This document shows positions 51,685 through 60,354 of a stretch of DNA of 64,000 nt, one piece after another; the stretch's first letter is position 1, and each line of letters starts with the position of its first letter. Origin of the DNA: Streptomyces flavotricini (GTDB lineage: Bacteria; Actinomycetota; Actinomycetes; Streptomycetales; Streptomycetaceae). The notes under the pieces are model-generated. The model did not search any database. It was not told the DNA's origin and saw nothing but the letters and a program-made list of their open reading frames with translations. The position numbers and the translations under genes were made by a program. The stretch is taken from positions 5,632,620 to 5,696,619 of the forward strand of contig NZ_JAINUL010000001.1 of the NCBI RefSeq assembly GCF_020639365.1. The letters are read 5' to 3'.

Positions 51685-52650
51685 ATGAGCACGCAGCCGC
51701 GCGGCCCCGTCGACTCCTCCCGCATTCCGCGCTACGCGGGCCCCGCGACCTTCGCCCGGCTGCCCCGCCTGGACGAGGTCGGCTCGGCTGACGTCGCCGT
51801 CGTCGGTGTCCCGTTCGACTCGGGCGTCTCGTACCGCCCCGGCGCCCGCTTCGGCGGCAACGCCATCCGCGAGGCCTCCCGCCTGCTGCGCCCGTACAAC
51901 CCGGCGCAGGACGCCTCCCCGTTCGCGCTCGCCCAGGTGGCGGACGCCGGCGACATCGCGGTGAACCCCTTCAACATCAACGAGGCCGTCGAGACGGTCG
52001 AGGCGGCCGCGGACGAGCTCCTCGGTGCCGGCTCCCGCCTGATGACCCTCGGCGGCGACCACACCATCGCCCTCCCGCTGCTGCGCTCCGTCGCGAAGAA
52101 GCACGGCCCGGTGGCGCTGCTGCACTTCGACGCCCACCTGGACACCTGGGACACCTACTTCGGCGCCGAGTACACGCACGGGACCCCGTTCCGCCGCGCC
52201 GTGGAGGAGGGCATCCTCGACACCGAGGCGCTCTCCCACGTCGGCACGCGCGGCCCGCTGTACGGCAAGCAGGACCTGGACGACGACGCCAAGATGGGCT
52301 TCGGCATCGTGACCTCGGCCGACGTCTACCGGCGCGGCGCCGACGAGGTCGCGGACCAGCTGCGCCAGCGCATCGGCGACCGCCCGCTGTACATCTCGAT
52401 CGACATCGACGTGCTGGACCCGGCGCACGCGCCCGGCACCGGCACGCCGGAGGCGGGCGGCATGACCTCCCGCGAGCTGCTGGAGATCATCCGCGGTCTG
52501 TCCTCCTGCAACCTGGTCTCGGCGGACGTCGTCGAGGTCGCCCCGGCGTACGATCACGCCGAGATCACCTCGGTCGCGGCCTCCCACACCGCGTACGAGC
52601 TGACGACGATCATGAGCCGCCAGATCGCCGCCGCGAAGAAGGCGAAGTAG
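51685..52650 (+). CDS. speB: Agmatinase / ureohydrolase
   Basis: A 321-residue ureohydrolase. Mn ligands are present in GGDHTIALP (His), HFDAHLDTWD (Asp, His, Asp) and SIDIDVLDPAHAPGTGTPE (Asp, Asp). It hydrolyses agmatine or a related guanidino compound such as guanidinobutyrate to urea and the amine. The ATG at 51685 is preceded by a gaaggg site. It is followed 26 bp later by a TPP enzyme and divergent from a PucR regulator. The exact substrate cannot be told from sequence alone. Confidence 0.92.
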   Translation: MSTQPRGPVDSSRIPRYAGPATFARLPRLDEVGSADVAVVGVPFDSGVSYRPGARFGGNAIREASRLLRPYNPAQDASPFALAQVADAGDIAVNPFNINEAVETVEAAADELLGAGSRLMTLGGDHTIALPLLRSVAKKHGPVALLHFDAHLDTWDTYFGAEYTHGTPFRRAVEEGILDTEALSHVGTRGPLYGKQDLDDDAKMGFGIVTSADVYRRGADEVADQLRQRIGDRPLYISIDIDVLDPAHAPGTGTPEAGGMTSRELLEIIRGLSSCNLVSADVVEVAPAYDHAEITSVAASHTAYELTTIMSRQIAAAKKAK

Positions 52651-52676
52651 GACCCGAGAAGGGCGAGTAAGCGCAC

Positions 52677-54365
52677 GTGACGCACGACCACGACCTGGTA
52701 CTCCGTCCCACCGAAGCCCAGACGGCGGCCGCGCTCGCGCCGCCGCCGGGGCGGACGGGCGGTGACCTGGTCGTGGAAACGCTCCGCGGCCTCGGCGCGA
52801 CCACCGTCTTCGGTCTGCCGGGGCAGCACGCGCTCGCCCTCTTCGACGCGGTCGGCCGCTCCGACCTGCGCCTGATCGGGCTGCGTACGGAGAACAACGC
52901 GGGCTTCGCCGCCGACGCGTACGGCCGCATCACCGGCGAGGCGGTTCCGCTGCTGCTCTCGACCGGCCCGGGCGCGCTGATGGCCCTGCCGGCCCTGGCC
53001 GAGGCGGCCGCCGCCTCGGCCCCCGTCCTCGCCATCGCCTCGCAGGTCCCGGTGGCGGGGCTGGGCGGCGGCCGGCGCGGGCACCTGCACGAACTGCGGG
53101 ACCAGTCGGCTTCGTTCCGCGACGTGGTGAAGTCGGTCCACACGGCCCGCACGCCCTCGCAGATCCCCTCCGTGATCGCGGAGGCCTGGGAATCGGCGCT
53201 GACGGCCCCGCACGGCCCGGTCTGGGTGGAGATCCCCGAGGACGTGCTGCGCGCGCAGACGGTGATCCCGCAGGTCACGGCTGTGGACGCGAGCCCGCAC
53301 GAGCTCGCCCCGCGCCCCGAGCTCACCGCGCTCGCGGCACACTGGCTGGGGCGGGCCTCCCGCCCCGTGATCATCGCGGGCGGCGGGGTGGTCCGCTCGG
53401 ACGCGGCCGGCAAGCTGCGACAGCTGGCGGAGCGGCTGAACGCCCCGGTGGTCACCACCTTCGGCGGCAAGGGCGCCTTCCCGTGGACCCATCCGCTGTC
53501 CCTCCAGTCCTGGCTGGAGGACCGCCACATGACGGACTTCCTGGAGGACGCGGACGTCCTCCTGGTGGTCGGCTCGGGCCTGGGTGAACTGTCGTCGAAC
53601 TACCACACGTTCTTCCCGACGGGCCGGGTCGTCCAGATCGAGGCGGACCTCGGCAAGCTGGAGTCCAACCACGCGGCCCTCGGCATCCACGCGGACGCCC
53701 GCCTGGCCCTCCAGGCCCTCCTGGAGACGGTCCCGGAGCGCCGGGACCCCCAGGCACCGGAACGCGTCCGCCTGCTCCTGTCGGAGATCGAGACCCGTCT
53801 GTCGGCGCAGGACGTGGCGCTGGAGCGCGGGCTCCTCAGCTCGATCCGCGCGGCCCTTCCCGCCCGCTCCCCGTCCTTCTGGGACATGACGATCCTGTCG
53901 TACTGGGCCTGGTCGGCGTTCGACGCGAAGCACCCCAACACGATGCACTCGGCGCAGGGCGCCGGCGGCCTCGGCTACGCCTTCCCGGCGGCCCTCGGCG
54001 CCTGCGTCGCGGAACCGGACACCCCGGTCCTGGCGGTCTCGGGCGACGGCGGCGCGATGTACTCGATCGCCGACCTGGCGACCGCGAAGCAGCACGACCT
54101 GGACGTGACCTGGCTGATCGTTGACGACGGCGGCTACGGCATCCTGCGCGAGTACATGACGGACTCCTTCGAGGGCCGCACGACGGCCACCGAGCTCACC
54201 CGCCCGGACTTCACGGCCCTGGCCGAGTCCTTCGGCGTCCCGGCGTCGACGACGACCCCGGAAACCCTCCGCGAGGACCTGAAGAAGGCCCTGACCACCC
54301 CGGGCCCCACCGTCCTGGTCCTCCCGACCACCCTGAAGATGTTCGCCCCGACCCACCTGGCGTAA
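52677..54365 (+). CDS. Acetolactate-synthase-like TPP enzyme
   Basis: A 562-residue thiamine-diphosphate enzyme with the usual PYR, central and PP domains. The activating Glu is in LRTENNAGFAADAYGR, and the central FAD/ADP-like domain includes PVIIAGGGVVRSDAA. The TPP/Mg motif begins GDGGAMYSIADL and ends VDDGGYG, with DD where acetolactate synthases usually have NN. It may be a carboligase or 2-oxo-acid decarboxylase acting on a product of the upstream ureohydrolase pathway. No small regulatory subunit is present, arguing against a biosynthetic ALS. Confidence 0.88.
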   Translation: MTHDHDLVLRPTEAQTAAALAPPPGRTGGDLVVETLRGLGATTVFGLPGQHALALFDAVGRSDLRLIGLRTENNAGFAADAYGRITGEAVPLLLSTGPGALMALPALAEAAAASAPVLAIASQVPVAGLGGGRRGHLHELRDQSASFRDVVKSVHTARTPSQIPSVIAEAWESALTAPHGPVWVEIPEDVLRAQTVIPQVTAVDASPHELAPRPELTALAAHWLGRASRPVIIAGGGVVRSDAAGKLRQLAERLNAPVVTTFGGKGAFPWTHPLSLQSWLEDRHMTDFLEDADVLLVVGSGLGELSSNYHTFFPTGRVVQIEADLGKLESNHAALGIHADARLALQALLETVPERRDPQAPERVRLLLSEIETRLSAQDVALERGLLSSIRAALPARSPSFWDMTILSYWAWSAFDAKHPNTMHSAQGAGGLGYAFPAALGACVAEPDTPVLAVSGDGGAMYSIADLATAKQHDLDVTWLIVDDGGYGILREYMTDSFEGRTTATELTRPDFTALAESFGVPASTTTPETLREDLKKALTTPGPTVLVLPTTLKMFAPTHLA

Positions 54366-54389
54366 CCGCGCCCTTCCGTACGGTGCCCC

Positions 54390-54818
54390 TCACGCACCGC
54401 TGCCGGGAACGGGAAAATCCGCCCAGACCGTCTTGCTGATGCCGTGGGCGCGGGGCTCGACGCCCCAGCGGGCGGCCACGGCGGCGATGACGGCGAGTCC
54501 CCGCCCGCCCTCGCAGTCCGGCCGATGGCCCCGTGGCTCCAGATCCGTCCAGGGGCCGGCGTCGGCGACTTCGACACGCAGGCACGCGCCGTCCCACAGA
54601 GCCTTCACCCCGATCTCGCGGCCCCTGGGCGCGCGGGCGTGCCGTACGGCGTTGGTGACGAGCTCCGACAGCGCCAGCTCGGCCGCCTCGGCGATCTGCG
54701 GGGCGACGCCCCAGCAACGGGCCTGCGCCCGGAAGAAGGCGCGCGCCCAGCCGGGGGTGCGCGGGTTCCGGGGCAGGAGCCAGACGGCATCGAGCTGCTG
54801 AAGAAGGGGTGGTTCCAT
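54390..54818 (-). CDS. RsbW-like anti-sigma / ATP-binding protein
   Basis: A 142-residue GHKL ATPase of the Streptomyces RsbW/SpoIIAB-like type. The N-box is ELALSELVTNAVRHA, G1 is VADAGP and G2 is GGRGLAVIAAVAARWG. The kinase/anti-sigma fold is complete. Such proteins bind sigma factors or phosphorylate antagonists; no partner is encoded next to it. The ATG at 54818 has a gagg site. It is divergent from a GntR regulator with three similar operators between them, one 11 bp from its start. Confidence 0.88.
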   Translation of the reverse strand: MEPPLLQQLDAVWLLPRNPRTPGWARAFFRAQARCWGVAPQIAEAAELALSELVTNAVRHARAPRGREIGVKALWDGACLRVEVADAGPWTDLEPRGHRPDCEGGRGLAVIAAVAARWGVEPRAHGISKTVWADFPVPGSGA

Positions 54819-54828
54819 CGGGCACCTC

Positions 54829-54844
54829 ACATCTCTAGAGATGT
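54829..54844. promoter_or_regulatory. GntR operator 1 (perfect palindrome)
   Basis: acatctctagagatgt is a perfect 16-bp palindrome just upstream of the RsbW-like start. It is the best of three related copies in 130 bp. Confidence 0.85.
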
Positions 54845-54879
54845 ATCGAGTCAAGCGGTGATGGCGTCCTCGGTCAACC

Positions 54880-54895
54880 TCTTCTCTAGAGATGT
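54880..54895. promoter_or_regulatory. GntR operator 2
   Basis: The right half agagatgt is identical to operator 1 and the left half matches at 6 of 8 bases. Its centre is 51 bp from that of operator 1. Confidence 0.75.
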
Positions 54896-54941
54896 TCTCT
54901 CGTGATTTACGCTGCGCGAGCTCTGCCGCATTGCACGCCTA

Positions 54942-54957
54942 CGATGTCTAGAGATGA
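54942..54957. promoter_or_regulatory. GntR operator 3
   Basis: A tctagaga core with 7/8 and 5/8 half-site matches to operator 1. It ends 12 nt before the GntR start codon and so probably mediates autoregulation. Confidence 0.7.
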
Positions 54958-54969
54958 TCAGGAGGACGT

Positions 54970-55731
54970 ATGCCGAGTGACGGCTCCGGGCGGCAGCCCA
55001 AGTACCAGCGGATCGCCGCAGAGCTGAAGGCCGCCATCCGGTCCGGCAGGTACGGGCCCGGCGACCGTCTGCCCGGCGAGAACGACCTGATGGCCGCCCA
55101 TGGCGTTGCCCGTATGACCGCACGTCAAGCGCTCGGCGTGCTGCAAGCCGAAGGGCTCGCCGAGGCCCGCAAGGGGGCCGGGGTCTTCGTGCGCGAGTTC
55201 CGGCTGATTCGACGCCGTGGAATCCAGCGTCTGGCTGCCGACGTCTGGAGCCAAGGAAGGTCCATCTGGGCCGCCGACACGGAGGACCGTGAACTCGTCG
55301 TCGATTTCCTCTCCGCTACCGACGAGCCGGCTCCGTCGGCAATCGCTGTGGTCCTCGGCCTCGCCGAGGGCGCTCGCGCGTGTGTCCGGCGCCGAAGGTT
55401 CTTGCTCGACGGCAAGCCCGTCTTGCTGGCGACCTCTTACCTGGACGCCGCCCTCACCGCCGGCACCGCCATCGCCGAGCCCGACTCCGGCCCCGGCGGC
55501 ATCTACGCCCGGCTGGCGGACCTCGGCCGCGAGCCGGTGCGGTTCCGCGAGGAGGTCCGCTCCCGGATGCCCACTCCGGAGGAGGCCGACCGGCTCGGTC
55601 TCGTGCCCGGGACCCCGGTGGTGCTCGTCTGTCGCACCGCCTACACCGCCGACGGTCACGCGGTCGAGGTCAACGAGATGACCCTCGACGCCTCCGCCTA
55701 CGTTCTGGAGTACGAGTTCGACGCCCAGTAG
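54970..55731 (+). CDS. GntR-family (HutC-type) regulator
   Basis: A 253-residue protein. The N-terminal GntR winged helix reads YQRIAAELKAAIRSGRYGPGDRLPGE and MTARQALGVLQAEGLAEARKGAGVFV. A UTRA/HutC effector domain follows (RRRFLLDGKPVLLATSYL; YARLADLG; VLVCRTAYTADGHAVEVNEM). A ggagga site precedes the ATG. HutC-type regulators of this kind also occur on Streptomyces plasmids (KorSA/TraR). Here it faces an RsbW-like gene and three tctagaga-type operators that it probably binds. Confidence 0.93.
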   Translation: MPSDGSGRQPKYQRIAAELKAAIRSGRYGPGDRLPGENDLMAAHGVARMTARQALGVLQAEGLAEARKGAGVFVREFRLIRRRGIQRLAADVWSQGRSIWAADTEDRELVVDFLSATDEPAPSAIAVVLGLAEGARACVRRRRFLLDGKPVLLATSYLDAALTAGTAIAEPDSGPGGIYARLADLGREPVRFREEVRSRMPTPEEADRLGLVPGTPVVLVCRTAYTADGHAVEVNEMTLDASAYVLEYEFDAQ

Positions 55732-55872
55732 CCGGAGCGTGGAGAGGAGTCACCCGGTGGGGTGAAGCCCGCGCGCGGGGGGCCGTACGCCGGTGCGAAT
55801 GTTGCGGCGGGATGAAATCCGCCGGTCGGGGCGTTGGAGGAGCGGCAGGACTGGACGAACGGGGAGGACCAC

Positions 55873-58800
55873 GTGGCGGCGGCAGCGACGGCAGCGGGCG
55901 AGAAACAGGGCTGGGCGAGGCGGCTGACCGCCTACACCTGGCGGTACCGGACCAATGTGCTGCTCGCGCTCGGATCCTCACTGGCCGGCATGGCCGTCAT
56001 GGCACTCGTCCCCCTGGTCACCAAGGTCATCATCGACGACGTCATCGGCGACCACACCAAGCCCATGGGCGTCTGGGCCGGGCTCCTCATAGGCGCCGCG
56101 GTCCTCGTGTACGTGCTGACCTACATACGCAGGTACTACGGCGGCCGCCTCGCGCTCGACGTCCAGCACGACCTGCGCACCGACATGTACGACACCATCG
56201 CCCGCCTCGACGGGCGCCGCCAGGACGAGCTGTCCACCGGCCAGGTCATCGGGCGCGCCACCAGCGACCTCCAGCTGATCCAAGGGCTGCTCTTCATGCT
56301 GCCCATGACCATCGGGAACTTCCTCCTCTTCGGGATATCCCTCGGCATCATGCTGGCGCTGTCCCCGCTGCTGACCCTCGTCGCGCTGCTCATGGCCCCC
56401 GCCCTCTGGTTCATCGCCAAGCGCAGCCGCAAGAAGCTCTTCCCCGCCACCTGGTGGGCCCAGGGCCAGGCCGCCGCCGTCGCCACCGTCGTCGACGGGG
56501 CCGTGACCGGCGTCCGCGTCGTCAAGGGCTTCGGCCAGGAGGAGCAGGAGACCGGCAAGCTGCGCGACGCCGGGCGCCGGCTGTTCGCCGGCCGGATGCG
56601 GACCATCCGGCTCAACTCCCGCTACACCCCGGCCCTGCAGGCCGTACCCGCCCTCGGACAGGTCGCCATGCTGGCCCTCGGCGGCTGGATGGCCACCCAG
56701 GGGCACATCACCCTCGGCACGTTCGTCGCCTTCTCCACCTACCTCGCCCAGCTCGTCGGCCCCGTCCGCATGCTCGCCATGGTCCTCACCGTCGGCCAGC
56801 AGGCCCGCGCCGGCGTCGAGCGCGTCTTCGAGCTCGTCGACACCGAGCCCGCCATCGAAGAGGGCACGCGGGAGCTGCCCGCCGACGCCCCCGCCACCGT
56901 CGAGTTCGACGCGGTCGGCTTCGGGTACGACCCCGAGCGGCCCGTCCTCGACGGCTTCTCGCTCTCCATCGCCGAAGGCGAGACCGTCGCCGTCGTCGGC
57001 GCCTCCGGCTCCGGCAAGTCCACCGTCTCCCTCCTCCTGCCCCGCTTCTACGACGCCGACCGCGGCACCGTCCGCGTCGGCGGCCACGACGTGCGCGAGC
57101 TGACGTACGACTCGCTGCGCGCCGCCATCGGACTCGTGCCGGAGGACTCGTTCCTCTTCTCCGACACCATCCGCGCCAACATCGCGTACGGGCGGCCCGA
57201 CGCCACCGACGCGCAGGTCGAGGCCGCCGCCCGCGCCGCCCAGGCCGAGGGGTTCATCCGGGCCCTGCCCGCCGGGTACGACACCAAGGTCGGCGAGCAG
57301 GGGCTCACCCTCTCCGGCGGCCAGCGCCAGCGCATCGCGCTCGCCCGGGCCATCCTGACCGACCCCCGGCTGCTGCTCCTCGACGACGCCACCTCCGCCG
57401 TCGACGCCCGCGTCGAGCACGAGATCCACGAGGCGCTGCGCGCCGTCATGGCCGGCCGCACCACCCTCCTCATCGCCCACCGCCGCTCCACGCTCGCGCT
57501 GGCCGACCGGATCGCCGTACTCGACCGCGGGCGGCTCTCCGACATCGGCACCCACGAGGAACTGGAGCGCCGCTCGCCCCTCTACCGGCGCCTGCTCACC
57601 GACCCGGACGCGCTCGGCGCCGGCTCGCCGCGCACGCCCGACGCGCCCGCGATGACCGAGTTCGAGCGGGACATCGACGGGAAACTCGAACGGGACATCG
57701 AGCTCGAAGCCGAGATCGACTCCGAGCCGGTCAACGCCAAGCGGCGGGTCGTGGACGGGGTGACCCCCGAGCTCTGGCGCCGCCAGGAGGAACAAGAGGA
57801 GGAAGAGGAAGCGGAGGCGGAAGCCGCCGCCGGGACCGCGGCCGCGACCGGCGCGCCCGGAACCGGTGTCCCCGGCGCCACCGTGGCCGGCGCCGTGGCC
57901 GGCATGCCGGCCACCCCGGAGCTGCTCGCGCAGGTGGCCGCGCTGCCGCCCGCCGACGACGAGCCCGCCGTGGACGAGGACCGCGCCGCGGGCGCCGAGA
58001 AGAGCTACAACCTGCGCCGGCTGCTCAGCGGCTTCTGGGCGCCGCTCGCCATCAGCCTCGCCCTCGTCGCCGTCGACGCCGGCTCCGGGCTGCTGCTCCC
58101 GATCCTGATCCGGCACGGCATCGACAAGGGCGTCGAACAGGCCGCCCTCGGCGCCGTCTGGGTGGCCGCCGTTCTCGCGCTCGGCGTCGTCGTGGCGCAG
58201 TGGGCCGCCCAGTTCGCCGAGACCCGGATGACCGGCCGCACCGGCGAGCGCGTCCTGTACGCCCTGCGCGTCAAGATCTTCGCCCAGCTCCAGCGCCTCG
58301 GCCTCGACTACTACGAGCGCGAGCTGACCGGCAAGATCATGACCCGGATGACCACCGACGTGGACGCCCTGTCCAGCTTCCTGCAGACCGGGCTCGTCAC
58401 CGCCGTCGTCTCCGTCTTCACGTTCTTCGGCATCCTGGTCGCCCTGCTCGTCCTCGACGTCGAGCTCGCGCTGATCGTCTTCGCCACCCTCCCCGTGCTG
58501 GTCGTCGGCACGATCGTGTTCCGCCGCAAGTCGGTCGCCGCGTACGAGCTCGCCCGCGACCGGGTCAGCCTGGTCAACGCCGACCTCCAGGAGTCCGTCT
58601 CCGGGCTGCGCATCGTCCAGGCCTTCCGCCGACAGCGGGCCGGCACCGCCCGGTTCGCGGAGCGGAGCGACTCGTACCGCGAGGCCCGGGTGCGCGGCCA
58701 GTGGCTGATATCCGTCTACTTCCCCTTCGTGCAGCTGCTGTCCTCCGGGGCGGCGGCCGCCGTGCTGATCGTCGGCGCGGGCCGGGTCGAGACCGGCACC

Positions 58801-59751
58801 CTCACCACCGGCGCGCTGGTGGCGTACCTGCTCTACATCGACCTGTTCTTCGCCCCCGTCCAGCAGCTCTCCCAGGTCTTCGACGGCTACCAGCAGGCCA
58901 CCGTCTCGCTCGGCCGGATCCAGGGGCTGCTGCGCGAGCCCACCAGCACCCCCCGCCCGGCCGATCCGCGCGCGGTGGAGGAGCTGCGCGGCGAGATCGC
59001 TTTCGAGGACGTGCGGTTCGCCTACGGCACGGCCGAGGAGCGCGGCGAGAAGGGCGACGCGCTGGCCGGAATCACCCTGCGCATACCCGCCGGCCAGACC
59101 GTCGCCTTCGTCGGCGAGACCGGCGCCGGCAAGTCCACGCTGGTCAAGCTCGTGGCCCGGTTCTACGACCCGACCTCGGGCCGGGTCACCGCCGACGGCG
59201 CCGATCTGCGGGAGCTCGACCTGACGGCGTACCGCCACCGGCTCGGGGTCGTCCCCCAGGAGCCGTACCTCTTCCCGGGGACGGTCCGCGACGCCATCGC
59301 CTACGGGCGGCCCGAGGCGGGTGACGCCGAGGTGGAGGCGGCCGCCCGCGCGGTCGGCGCGCACGAAATGATCGCCACCCTCGACGGCGGCTACCTGCAC
59401 ACCGTGGCCGAGCGCGGCCGCAACCTCTCGGCAGGCCAGCGCCAGCTGATCGCGCTGGCCCGCGCCGAACTCGTCGACCCGGACGTGCTGCTGCTCGACG
59501 AGGCCACGGCCGCGCTCGACCTGGCAACCGAGGCCCAGGTCAACCGGGCCACCGACCGGCTCGCCGGCAAGCGCACCACCCTCGTGGTGGCGCACCGGCT
59601 GACCACGGCCGCCCGCGCCGACCGCGTCGTGGTCATGGACCGCGGCCGGGTCGTGGAGGACGGCACGCACGCCGAACTCGTGGCCCGCGGCGGTCGCTAC
59701 GCCGAACTGTGGCGCACCTTCGTGGGCGAGGACGAACGCGCCGCCGCCTGA
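55873..59751 (+). CDS. Fused heterodimeric-type ABC exporter (TMD-NBD-TMD-NBD)
   Basis: A 1292-residue full ABC exporter. Half 1 has Walker A GASGSGKST (near 376), signature LSGGQRQR (near 480) and Walker B LLLLDDATS, with Asp in place of the catalytic Glu. A linker rich in Glu/Ala/Gly (EEQEEEEEAEAEA, near 640) follows. Half 2 has Walker A GETGAGKST (near 1080), a deviant signature LSAGQRQL (near 1186) and an intact Walker B VLLLDEATA. One ATP site is therefore degenerate and one canonical, as in TM287/288-type exporters. GTG 55873 with gagg is preferred over TTG 55834. A multidrug, lipid or peptide substrate is possible. Confidence 0.93.
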   Translation: MAAAATAAGEKQGWARRLTAYTWRYRTNVLLALGSSLAGMAVMALVPLVTKVIIDDVIGDHTKPMGVWAGLLIGAAVLVYVLTYIRRYYGGRLALDVQHDLRTDMYDTIARLDGRRQDELSTGQVIGRATSDLQLIQGLLFMLPMTIGNFLLFGISLGIMLALSPLLTLVALLMAPALWFIAKRSRKKLFPATWWAQGQAAAVATVVDGAVTGVRVVKGFGQEEQETGKLRDAGRRLFAGRMRTIRLNSRYTPALQAVPALGQVAMLALGGWMATQGHITLGTFVAFSTYLAQLVGPVRMLAMVLTVGQQARAGVERVFELVDTEPAIEEGTRELPADAPATVEFDAVGFGYDPERPVLDGFSLSIAEGETVAVVGASGSGKSTVSLLLPRFYDADRGTVRVGGHDVRELTYDSLRAAIGLVPEDSFLFSDTIRANIAYGRPDATDAQVEAAARAAQAEGFIRALPAGYDTKVGEQGLTLSGGQRQRIALARAILTDPRLLLLDDATSAVDARVEHEIHEALRAVMAGRTTLLIAHRRSTLALADRIAVLDRGRLSDIGTHEELERRSPLYRRLLTDPDALGAGSPRTPDAPAMTEFERDIDGKLERDIELEAEIDSEPVNAKRRVVDGVTPELWRRQEEQEEEEEAEAEAAAGTAAATGAPGTGVPGATVAGAVAGMPATPELLAQVAALPPADDEPAVDEDRAAGAEKSYNLRRLLSGFWAPLAISLALVAVDAGSGLLLPILIRHGIDKGVEQAALGAVWVAAVLALGVVVAQWAAQFAETRMTGRTGERVLYALRVKIFAQLQRLGLDYYERELTGKIMTRMTTDVDALSSFLQTGLVTAVVSVFTFFGILVALLVLDVELALIVFATLPVLVVGTIVFRRKSVAAYELARDRVSLVNADLQESVSGLRIVQAFRRQRAGTARFAERSDSYREARVRGQWLISVYFPFVQLLSSGAAAAVLIVGAGRVETGTLTTGALVAYLLYIDLFFAPVQQLSQVFDGYQQATVSLGRIQGLLREPTSTPRPADPRAVEELRGEIAFEDVRFAYGTAEERGEKGDALAGITLRIPAGQTVAFVGETGAGKSTLVKLVARFYDPTSGRVTADGADLRELDLTAYRHRLGVVPQEPYLFPGTVRDAIAYGRPEAGDAEVEAAARAVGAHEMIATLDGGYLHTVAERGRNLSAGQRQLIALARAELVDPDVLLLDEATAALDLATEAQVNRATDRLAGKRTTLVVAHRLTTAARADRVVVMDRGRVVEDGTHAELVARGGRYAELWRTFVGEDERAAA

Positions 59752-59774
59752 CCCGAGCCGTCGGCACGCCGGTT

Positions 59775-59822
59775 CGCAGACCCCCCGGATCTTGTTCCAA
59801 GCAACCTTCCGGGGGGTCTGCG
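59775..59822 (+). terminator. Terminator after ABC exporter
   Basis: A perfect 14-bp stem (59775-59788 with 59809-59822, cgcagaccccccgg / ccggggggtctgcg) has a 20-nt loop and lies 23 nt past the stop codon. Confidence 0.85.
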
Positions 59823-59867
59823 CGTCGTACGTGCGTACGTGTCGCGTACGACCGATCGGGGGACAGG

Positions 59868-60269
59868 GTGGAGCACGGACGGAAGGGGCGCGGTCGGGGG
59901 GCCGCGCCGGTGCGGGTGTTCGTGGCCGGGCTGATGCTGTGCGCCGGAGGGCTGCTCGCGGCACCTCCGGTGCACGCGGCGACCGGCGGCTGCGGCGGTG
60001 ACCTGGTCAGGACGCTGCCGCTGCAGGCGGGCGAGGTGCGCGTCTACAAGAGCCGTACGCAGGCCTGCGCGGTGACCGTCGCCCGAGATCCGGGCCGGCG
60101 CCGGGCGATGGCGGTGAGCATCCAGCCGCGCGGCGGGGTCCCGGTCCGCGATGCCGGGCAATTCACCCGATATGCCGGACCTGTCACCGTCGGCGCGATC
60201 AGCCGCTGCGTGTATGTAAAGGGGAGCATCGAGGCCGGATCTGTCGATTCCGGCTGGATCCTGTGCTGA
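59868..60269 (+). CDS. Small secreted four-Cys protein
   Basis: A 133-residue exported protein. The basic N-terminus and hydrophobic core VFVAGLMLCAGGLLAAPPVHAA form a signal peptide cut near residue 38. The mature ~95 residues contain four cysteines (GGCGGD, QACAVT, SRCVYV and the C-terminal WILC) that could form two disulfides. Family unknown. The GTG at 59868 follows gggggacagg. It stands between a terminator and the S37 peptidase gene. Confidence 0.75.
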   Translation: MEHGRKGRGRGAAPVRVFVAGLMLCAGGLLAAPPVHAATGGCGGDLVRTLPLQAGEVRVYKSRTQACAVTVARDPGRRRAMAVSIQPRGGVPVRDAGQFTRYAGPVTVGAISRCVYVKGSIEAGSVDSGWILC

Positions 60270-60354
60270 ACGAGCGGCCCAACTAGGTCTGGTCAGCGGC
60301 GCGTTGACCCCGCTAGGTTCACGGGCGACCGAAGTGAACTCAAGGGGAGGGTGA

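Noticed and set aside
55978..59964. A 1328-codon open frame on the minus strand opposite the ABC exporter
   Set aside because: It is an antisense shadow created by high third-position GC. Its product is a low-complexity Gly/Asp/Val/Gln string with no motif, whereas the plus strand has complete ABC signatures.
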